Shown: one piece after another, positions 56,641-64,000 of the stretch
Position numbering within the stretch: position 1 is the stretch's first letter
How the letters are laid out: each line of letters begins with the position of its first letter
Source of the DNA: Caenorhabditis remanei
Lineage: Eukaryota > Nematoda > Chromadorea > Rhabditida > Rhabditidae
Reading direction: 5' to 3'
DNA length: 64,000 nucleotides
Assembly: GCF_010183535.1 (NCBI RefSeq)
Contig: NC_071331.1
Coordinates: 23,746,001-23,810,000 of the forward strand
Made by a program: the position numbers and the translations under genes
The notes under the pieces: model-generated
What the model was told of the DNA's origin: nothing
The model's database searches: none
The model's input: the letters and a program-made list of their open reading frames with translations, nothing else

Positions 56641-56939
56641 TTAATTCCAAAAAAAATTTTTCCACTGTTTCAAATAAATCTGAAAATTGTCTAGATTCTA
56701 AAATTATGATTATTATGTTATCAGTGGTCAAAAATAAATAAATAGTTTCCATAAAAAGCAATGACAAGATTTACGAAAGTAAAAATGTAGTCAATTTTGT
56801 TTTTTTTTTACTGTTTCAAACAATCTGCAGGGTTATAACACAAAGTTTTGATTGGATTTTAAACAAAGTGTACACATTGAAAATTTTTGATTACTGTTTC
56901 AGACGATTTTCTAATAGAATTTTACTATTTCTATGTTGA

Positions 56940-56960
56940 TCTACATCTCCCACACTTTCG
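56940..56960 (+). ncRNA. predicted 21U-RNA
   Basis: Core at 56894-56901; YRNT with T at 56940, 39 nt past the core. Predicted only. Confidence 0.55.
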
Positions 56961-57052
56961 AGACAAAATTGTTCACTGTTTCAGGAAAATTAGTTGTTCC
57001 TACAATGCGGTAAACATCGATAAGTAAATAGTAAAGTCATTTTCATTGTTTT

Positions 57053-57732
57053 ACAGTACCGGACAATAAGGTATCAACTTTGGCTGTTTTCAAAAATTTT
57101 TTGGAAAATGACCAACTTTGAGAGTGTGCCATAGCAATTCTGAATATCATACCATGAGCATTTTTAATGAATCATATAGATTGAACGTAGCGCTCCATTT
57201 TTGTAGTTGACAACTTTTTTGTACGGACACTCCCTAGAGAGTTATGGTCATTTTAAGAAAACAGCTCAAAAATCGCACTAATTTGCACTGAAATTGGTCG
57301 ATTGAAGGGAGAAATTACTTTGTCGATATGTAACTTGCTAGGGAGTGTTCGTATAAATAAGTTGCCAACTACAAAAATGATCCTCATAAATTTTGGCACA
57401 TTTTTGTAGTTGACAACTTTTTGATAGCTACAAAACGTAAAGAGATACGGTAGGTTAAAGTGAAGCGCGTGAATGAGCGTGAGGGGGAGAGACGCAGAGA
57501 AGCTAGAGTGTCTCGCTGTCTGGGCCTCTCTTCAACTTCAAAGCGTTATATCTCAAGACTGAGCGGTGCTATTGAAAAGTTGTAAACTACAAAAATGTAG
57601 CTCTACGTTCAATCTATATGATCCATTAAAAATCCACTTGATGGGACAATAAGTATAACCATGACACACTGTCAAAGTTGGCCATTTTCTACTGAAAACA
57701 GCCAAAGTTGATACCTTTTTGTCTGGTACTGT
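57053..57732. mobile_element. 680-bp inverted-repeat element (ACAGTACCGGACAATAAGG)
   Basis: Ends ACAGTACCGGACAATAAGGT / ACAGTACCAGACAAAAAGGT (the second read on the complement), then ATCAACTTTGGCTGTTTTC. The interior shares GTTGTCAACTACAAAAATG, ACGTAAAGAGATACGGTAGG and CTAGAGTGTCTCGCTGTCTG with the elements in Argonaute introns 7 and 10. Confidence 0.85.
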
Positions 57733-58242
57733 ATAACAAAATTGTAGCAGGAAAACTAGTTTTTTCTACAATGCGGTAAACATCGATTGGTGAAAATTAA
57801 GAACGTTTTCCTTGTTAACTGTAACATTTATATTAAAAAAATTTACTCACTGTTTCAAAAAGTTTGTAAATGTTGAATTGATTTTATTCTCTCAATTATA
57901 ATGTTGAGTTCATTTTAAATTATTGAAGATTTACCTTAATTTTACGGTTTTTAGCTAAATCTTAAATTAATTAGTTCTCGGTTTTAAACACAGTTTTTAC
58001 TGTTTCAGCAAAAGTAGATATCTTTTGATTTTTGTGAATTAATGGTCTTTTTTAATAGTTTTGAGTCTAATTTTCTTTGTTGAATATTAAGTTTCTTTTT
58101 TTTTGTAGAAAATATTTTTTCACTGTTTCAAAATAATGTTAACTAGTATTAGAAACAAGTATAGCAGTTCTGAATCGTATAGGACAGTTTCAGTTTCACG
58201 ATGTTCAAGTTAGTTTTTTTAACTGTTTCGTTTCAATACTTA

Positions 58243-59292
58243 CATGGGAATGACCCAGGGTGTAACGCTGGGATTTCTTAGATATTTTGGGAAATAATAG
58301 CCCTTACCCCAACTAAAACAAAATAAAAATCTTACGTGCCCCTTTTAAGTTTCCAGAGAATGGCAGGCACAATTCCATTTTTTCGAATTTTTCGAGTTGA
58401 GTCACTTCGAGACATCGTAACTCGGTTCATTTAAGAGCAATCTTTTCAAACTAAAGTGTAATCGCAAGATAAAGACTAAAACTCTATAAAAGTTAACAGA
58501 CTCATGTTTCCAGCTGTGACTCCCAAACTACTATAAATGAAAATGTGAAAATTTGCACTTCTCATGAAATCAGAAAATGGTCATTTTCGAAAAAAACGTA
58601 TTTGGGAGACCATGTCTATCTGATTGCCAGTGACAAATACGGTATATATACGTATTCAAATATATGGCTCGCCTTTCATTCCAGAGACTTTTTTTTCATT
58701 TTTTCAGTCTAACTTCATGTATAGGGATACGTCAATTCCTTAAAAATAAACTCAGCGCGTTTTGGTGAATTCTCAGTTTTTTGTGTTAGACGGCTATCAC
58801 AATACTTAAAAAACATACATGAAGTTAGACTGAAAAAATGAAAAAAAGTCTCTGGAATGAAAGGCGAGCCATATATTTGAATACGTATATATACCGTATT
58901 TGTCACTGGCAATCGGATAGACATGGTCTCCCAAATACGTTTTTTCGAAAATGACCACTTTCTGATTTCATGAGAAGTGCAAATTTTCACATTTTCATTT
59001 ATAGTAGTTCGGGAGTCACAGCTGGAAACATGAGTCTGTTAACTTTTATGGAGCCTTAGTCTTTATCTTGCGATTACACTTTAGTTTGAAAAGATTGCTC
59101 TTAAATGAACCGAGTTACGATGTCTCGAAGTGACTCAACTCGAAAAATTCGAAAAAATGGAATTGTGCCTGCCATTCTCTGGAAACTCGAAAGGGGCACG
59201 TAAGATTTTTATTTTGTTTTAGTTGGGGTAAGGGCTATTATTTCCCAAAATATCAAAGAAATCCCAGCGTTACACCCTGGGTCATTCCCATG
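58243..59292. mobile_element. 1.05-kb near-perfect palindrome, TTA flanks
   Basis: Ends CATGGGAATGACCCAGGGTG / CACCCTGGGTCATTCCCATG are flanked by TTA on each side. Arms of about 470 bp differ at only a few positions and surround a centre of about 100 bp (near 58720-58820). No coding capacity and no piRNA core. The 3-bp flanking repeat may be a target-site duplication. Confidence 0.88.
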
Positions 59293-59299
59293 TTAATAA

Positions 59300-59735
59300 G
59301 AATGATAAAACTGTGAAACATTCTTTAGCTCCGTAGTAATTACTCATAATACTAATTAAAGTGCAGTAGTAGTTTTTGAAATAAATGCATTCCAATCAGG
59401 GAAAGTCCAATGCTTCATAATCTCGCGAAGGTTTTTATACAGAAAAAAACTTTTTAAACTTGGGTTTGACTGTTGAAAATTTTTATCACATTCATTTTTC
59501 AATTTTCCACGGTTTCAAATAAAACATTTATAATTAGACCACTGCTTGGCCACTGCTATTATCCCTACATAGGTGTTTTCTCTTTTTATGATTTGAGCAA
59601 TACAAAAACTTTCATAAAAATTATTGTTTCAGATTTTTTGCAGTAAGTTTTCATTCCGACTTCCATTAATACATATTGGTTTGTTGATCAACTTTAACTT
59701 TTAAGTGAAACATCCTAATTTCCACAATTATTCTA
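59300..59735. other. AT-rich spacer
   Basis: Nothing recognised apart from near-matches to the piRNA core (ACGGTTTCAAA at 59509, ATTGTTTCAGA at 59623), which look like decayed promoters. Confidence 0.4.
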
Positions 59736-60312
59736 CTGTTTCAACACATTTTGAACGGTTCGAAAAGTTTTCAAACGGCAATCATGGTAGCGGTTTTATA
59801 AATACTGTTTCAAACAAAAACTAAAACTTAGAGATTCAGTTTTTATTCGTTGAGCCTCTGGTGAATGCAATAAAACACAAATTTTGTTTTCTGTTTCAAA
59901 ATTAATTGTTATTTCTAAAACTATTGATTTCGAGCATTTCCTTTCTTTATGTTTATCTCACAGCTTCACTAATTTGATTGATGATTAAATGATTTAAGGT
60001 TGATGTCTTTTAGAATACTCGTTTAATTGTTCCCAGCTTCGACCACTATTGATATAGTTTTATGGTCTGTAATCAATATAATATTTGTAATAGCAAAAAC
60101 TAGTCAAATCTCTTTAGATGTACATGAATATATATACAATCAACTTTCACTTTATTGAAAATTGTCTGTTCGACATAATACTAGTTTTTTTCTATTTTCC
60201 ATAATTTTCTTGAGAATTAAAGCAAAATATAATTTTTAGATTTACCAAGCTCAACGCAAAACCATTACTGTTTCAAATAATCCCAAAGTTTGGAAAAAAA
60301 GAGATTCAGTAT

Positions 60313-60333
60313 TCGGTTAACATCTAAAATTCG
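60313..60333 (+). ncRNA. predicted 21U-RNA
   Basis: Core at 60268-60275; TATT gives T at 60313, 38 nt past the core. A second YRNT gives T at 60310. Confidence 0.45.
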
Positions 60334-60633
60334 AACTTTTTCGGTACCGTTTTAGTCAAAACAATTAATTCACTGTTCGTAAACCAATCTTGAAATTTTA
60401 ATCACTGTTTCATAAAATTATTAAAAGTGGCACAGGTTGTTCTAATTATTGTATCGTATGATGTCAGTTATTCACTGTTTCAAACAAATAACTAAAATAA
60501 AATTGGTAATTTTACAATAATCACGATTATTTTTCGCGCGTATATGAACACTACATTTAGTTACAGAGCAGTGAGTCTTCCAGCTTCAGATAATATAATT
60601 GGAATTATGGTTTTAATTTTAAAAAAAATTATA

Positions 60634-60908
60634 TACCGTAAAAACTGTATTAGAGCGACACCTTTAATAGAACGACACCTCTAATAGAACGACACCCATC
60701 TATACTCAGGATTCATGAATATGATTATCCCAGTGTATTTTCTTGGTTCTGATTAGAAGCAGCGTGAATAGTAACCTCCAGATCAACAAATAGAACTTTC
60801 AAAAAGTTTTTTCCGTTTAACTTTAGTGAGTTTCTGAAACCACAAAAATTTTCTGAGAGGCGGTTGAAAAATAGAGCGACATGTCGCTCTAATACAGTTT
60901 TTACGGTA
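60634..60908. mobile_element. mariner-type MITE (TACCGTAAA ends), copy 2
   Basis: Ends TACCGTAAAAACTGTATTAG / TAATACAGTTTTTACGGTA; same internal CATCTATACTCAG.ATTCATG and GATTAGAAGCAGCGTGA blocks as 16576-16852, but with AGAGCGACACC units in place of AACGGCACC. Confidence 0.85.
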
Positions 60909-63001
60909 TATAAACTTTTAAAAAAATTTTGGCAACCTAATAAATTATTTTTCCCCTGTTTCAATTACCATGCATGATTAATTTGTATTTTCTTCAAGCT
61001 GGTGTTTCAATCAATCGATCGCGTTTTGTTTTTGAAACTGCAACTTGGATAGTCGGCACATATCACATGATTTTTTGCAAAAAATTAAATTCAAGGTGAC
61101 GCATTTAAACTATCAGAAGCATACTAAAGACGCCAATTTGAGTTTTTTCCGTTTCAGTTACTAGTCATAAATTTAGACAAATTTAAGGAAGCTGGTGCTG
61201 CAATAACAAAAAAAAGTTTCAAAAAACTACTGTTTCACAATTATTTTTGTCTCTTGACTGGAGTTACACTAATCAATTTTCATGATTCTCAAAATAATTC
61301 AAAATAATATAATTTTACTGTTTCAAAAGTAAAAAAATATTTTTTACTTTAATCAATCAACCACTCTTATTTAAAAAAAATTGTATTTTGCATGGATTGT
61401 ACTGAGCAAAAATATCACATTATTTTTGTAGTTGACCTTTTTTTTTGTAAAGACACTTTCTTGAAAGTCACAGGTTGCCTAAGCCATTTTTTTCTGAAAC
61501 ACACCGAAATACATTATCAAACTCAAATTTAGTCATGTTTAATTGAAAACCACCGAAGAATAGATAGCCTTTTAACCAGGACTGTAACTGATATTTCTCT
61601 ACTGTTGGATTTTAATCTTTGTTCGTATTAGAAAAAAAGAGCTACTGTGTATCAAAGTATTATATTTCTAGATTAAAAGCAATTGAAATGTTGTGTTAAA
61701 AGTTTCAGAAAGTGACTCTGGTACCCAATGGTAGTGTACAGTGGTATGTACTCCAACTTTCGGAAGAATTGTTCACTGTTTCACTATTTATTTTTATTTT
61801 TTAAAGTGTTATCAAATTTCGTATTCAAAATAGGTTCCTGATTCAATGCGTATATTTTGTCAAATTTTTTTTCCTGTTTCAGTTTCTGTTCATAAAAATT
61901 TTAAGAAATCAACAAAACTTAGTTCATACTGTTGGCCCCTACTCTAACTGATAAAAATTTTACATCCATTTCAAAACACATTCATTTCAACATCAAAGTC
62001 TGAAAGTTTTGGTTACTGTTTCATAATTATTTTAGATATTGAAAAGTTATATTTTAATTATTGGGTGCCTTTATTGTAAATCACATACATTGAAATTGAA
62101 ATCTAATCAAAAGACACTAGTTCATTTTTTATGATTGATGAAAAAAACAAAAAATGTTTGAAAAATAAGAAATCTCGATCTGGAGTTATTTAAAAAATCC
62201 TGAAAATAATTGTTTCACTGTTTCAAATTAGAAACGAAACTTCATCAGTTTATTACAAGGTAGTCGTCAAAGATTACGTGGAAATGTTATTGTGGATTCA
62301 TAGCAAAGACAGCATTCGAAATTTTGGTTTAAAAAAAAAAAGAAAAATTAATGTTTTACTGTTTCAACTATCATCGATTATTTTGTTTCGTACATTTTTA
62401 CATCAGTTTTCCATAAATTGTCACATTCTCCAAATTCCCACTGTTTCAGACTTTTTAAAATAATGTTTGGTAGAAGCTCTAGATTAGTAGAAATGTGATT
62501 TATCGAGTTTATTATTATAACAATGCTGTTCTTTGGTTTTTGTAATTATAGGACACCCGACACTATTCCAGATTCCAGTTTTCATTTAGCACTTGACAAA
62601 AAAGTTACAAAAACTTTACTCATTTCAAATTTCACCCTTATTTCAGAACTGCAACTGCTTGGTTATTGACAATACATTATCTAATTTGAGAACCTTTTTT
62701 CAAATTGCAGTGCATTATTGTCCATAATATTTCACTTTTCAGTAATGCTTCAAATTTGTGACAAAAAATAGAACTCTGATAATTTTTAAGTTAAAAGCGT
62801 GAGAGAGAAAGGTTTACCTGATTTTCTAAGTTACCACATATACAATTTTCAGGGATTCTTTTGAAACCGAAACTGTACTATTTCAAATCATTAGTAGGAA
62901 GGTTTTATCCAATTTCAATTCCATTACATTGAGTTTTAGTTATTTCTTTGCTTACTGTTTCAACTAAATACTATATCATTACCAAAAAAATGTATCCCTA
63001 G

Positions 63002-63022
63002 TAATTGGCGTCCTGTTATAGA
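63002..63022 (+). ncRNA. predicted 21U-RNA
   Basis: Core at 62955-62962; TAGT gives T at 63002, 40 nt past the core. Predicted only. Confidence 0.55.
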
Positions 63023-63024
63023 AA

Positions 63025-63660
63025 GTCTATTCAAGTTGCATTAACAAATTGATCACCCCTGCAAATATCCTATTGAACATCTGGTTCCCATGCCACCCCT
63101 AATGATGTCGTGTCAAGATTAGATAGGCAGTTACCATCGACTGACCGTAGGCCATATACCAATCGTCATATGACGCAACAATAATTGGCAGCTGGTGGAC
63201 ACAGTACACATTTAGTTGATGACGTGTCAAGAGCCTATTTCATTTTTCTTGGTTGCCCGGACAAGACAACAAGTACAGCAGGAAAAAATGGATTTTGAAT
63301 TTAATTTTAAGCTCCGTGTCCAAAAACTGGAGCAAAGAGCAAAGTGCAAAGACTCCTGTGTTGGAGGCGGAGCCTGTTTCAAAATCCCATTTTTTCACTG
63401 TTTCAAAAAAAGTTGTACTTTAAAAGTGTACCTTAATTGTGGTATGTGAGGCGATAAGCTTGCGACTACTGTAGTTATGTACATACATTTCTAATTGCTG
63501 ACCTGGCTACCATTGTTATCTCATCTTTCTCAGTCCTTGTTAACCGGAGGGGAGGAGAAATAGGAGGAAGGGACCATAAGACACAGAGAACAAAGGGTCA
63601 GAGGGAGGGGTGTCTTACTAGTCATGTGCTGTGCTAAGGACAGTACAAAGAACATCCATG
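63025..63660. other. less AT-rich spacer, nothing identified
   Basis: The stretch is less AT-rich than its flanks and includes a purine-rich run (GGAGGGGAGGAGAAATAGGA, about 63547-63566, and GGGTCAGAGGGAGGGG). I find no supported exon. Apart from the cores at 63374 and 63398 it has no piRNA motif. It could be a remnant of a promoter or gene. Confidence 0.35.
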
Positions 63661-64000
63661 GATCCTTACTTTTTACTGTTTCATGTGAAACGGATATTTA
63701 GATTTTTGTGAGATTGCTACTTCGATTCCCTAACGACTTTTTTAAAGTTGTGATTTTTTAAATTATTTTATGAAAATTTCAAAGTTTTTTTTAACTGTTT
63801 CAAGAATAGTTCACTAATTTTTGTGGATAATCTAAAAATTGATTTAAAGATTGAGCTCTTGGCCACATCTAACTTCTCTTAGTTTGAAAAATCACTGTTT
63901 CAAAATTTGCTATTTTTTTAATGAGATGTTCAGCTTTTAGTGAAATCTTGATTTACCAGACTAGAAAATGCATTTCCAATATTTTCACTGTTTCATAGTT

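Larger units (their letters stand above)
56665..58130 (+). promoter_or_regulatory. 21U-RNA (piRNA) promoter motifs, block K
   Basis: Plus-strand cores start at 56665, 56811, 56894, 56976, 57850, 58000 and 58123. Following 56894, TGAT gives a start at 56940 (39 nt). TACAATGCGGTAAACATCGAT occurs at both 57002 and 57768, so the units on both sides of the 57053-57732 element are duplicates. Confidence 0.87.
59736..63995 (+). promoter_or_regulatory. 21U-RNA (piRNA) promoter motifs, block L
   Basis: Plus-strand cores start at 59736, 59805, 59891, 60268, 60405, 60475, 60956, 61230, 61318, 61776, 61874, 62016, 62218, 62359, 62441, 62955, 63374, 63398, 63676, 63795, 63895 and 63988; none on the minus strand. 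Followed: 60268 gives 60313 (38 nt), 62955 gives 63002 (40 nt), 63795 gives 63843 (41 nt). The block runs to the window edge, so the cluster continues. The 63374 core is in a GC-richer setting and may be chance. Confidence 0.88.

Noticed and set aside
2838..63995. CTGTTTCA as a mere dispersed repeat or meiotic pairing-centre motif
   Set aside because: The pairing-centre motifs I recall are different and longer, and the fixed downstream YRNT fits 21U-RNA promoters better than a passive repeat.

Overview
The window looks like chromosomal DNA of a Caenorhabditis nematode. It is AT-rich and has short introns with TTTTCAG-type acceptors, genes that appear to receive a trans-spliced leader, a worm-specific Argonaute (WAGO type), and very many small inverted-repeat transposons. 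I cannot name the species. The gene content does not match any C. elegans locus I recognise.

The dominant signal is a short motif, CTGTTTCA / TGAAACAG, scattered through nearly all noncoding DNA. By hand I count about 145 exact copies (about 80 on +, 65 on -), where only a few would be expected by chance. It is identical to the core of the 'Ruby' motif, the upstream promoter element of type I 21U-RNA (piRNA) genes of Caenorhabditis. In 13 copies I followed downstream, 12 have a YRNT start signature whose T lies 38-41 nt past the core (the other is at 37 or 43), the arrangement expected of 21U-RNA transcription units. I therefore read the window as part of a piRNA cluster, of the kind found on chromosome IV in C. 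elegans.

Layout. 1-4 kb: unclassified DNA, a minisatellite, a tRNA-Gly-like relic and a hAT-like MITE. 4-11.5 kb: piRNA units mostly on -, arranged as an old tandem duplication, with a small coiled-coil gene (7980-8438, -). 11.8-14.4 kb: a fold-back element holding broken retroelement pieces. 15.0-16.0 kb: a small secreted-protein gene (-) with a frame problem. 16.5-23.3 kb: piRNA units mostly on -, MITEs and a 1.2 kb palindrome carrying tRNA-like sequences. 24.0-26.6 kb: a coiled-coil gene (+) whose large intron holds nine piRNA promoters in the sense direction. 27.5-37.7 kb: piRNA units mostly on +, a divergent two-exon homeobox gene and a retrotransposon remnant. 38.4-47.6 kb: a complete 17-exon WAGO-type Argonaute (876 aa) lacking the slicer residues, almost free of the motif. 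47.9-51.3 kb: piRNA units in divergent pairs, in local tandem duplications. 52.3-56.0 kb: a two-exon gene for a two-pass membrane protein with a U2AF-homology/RRM-like C-terminus resembling vertebrate MAN1; its intron holds eight antisense piRNA promoters. 56.6-64 kb: piRNA units all on +, interrupted by large palindromic elements.

Working together: the piRNA units would feed PRG-1/piRNA silencing, whose downstream effectors are WAGO Argonautes loaded with 22G-RNAs. A catalytically dead WAGO gene sits physically inside this piRNA-rich region. The link between the two here is positional; any regulatory link is inference.
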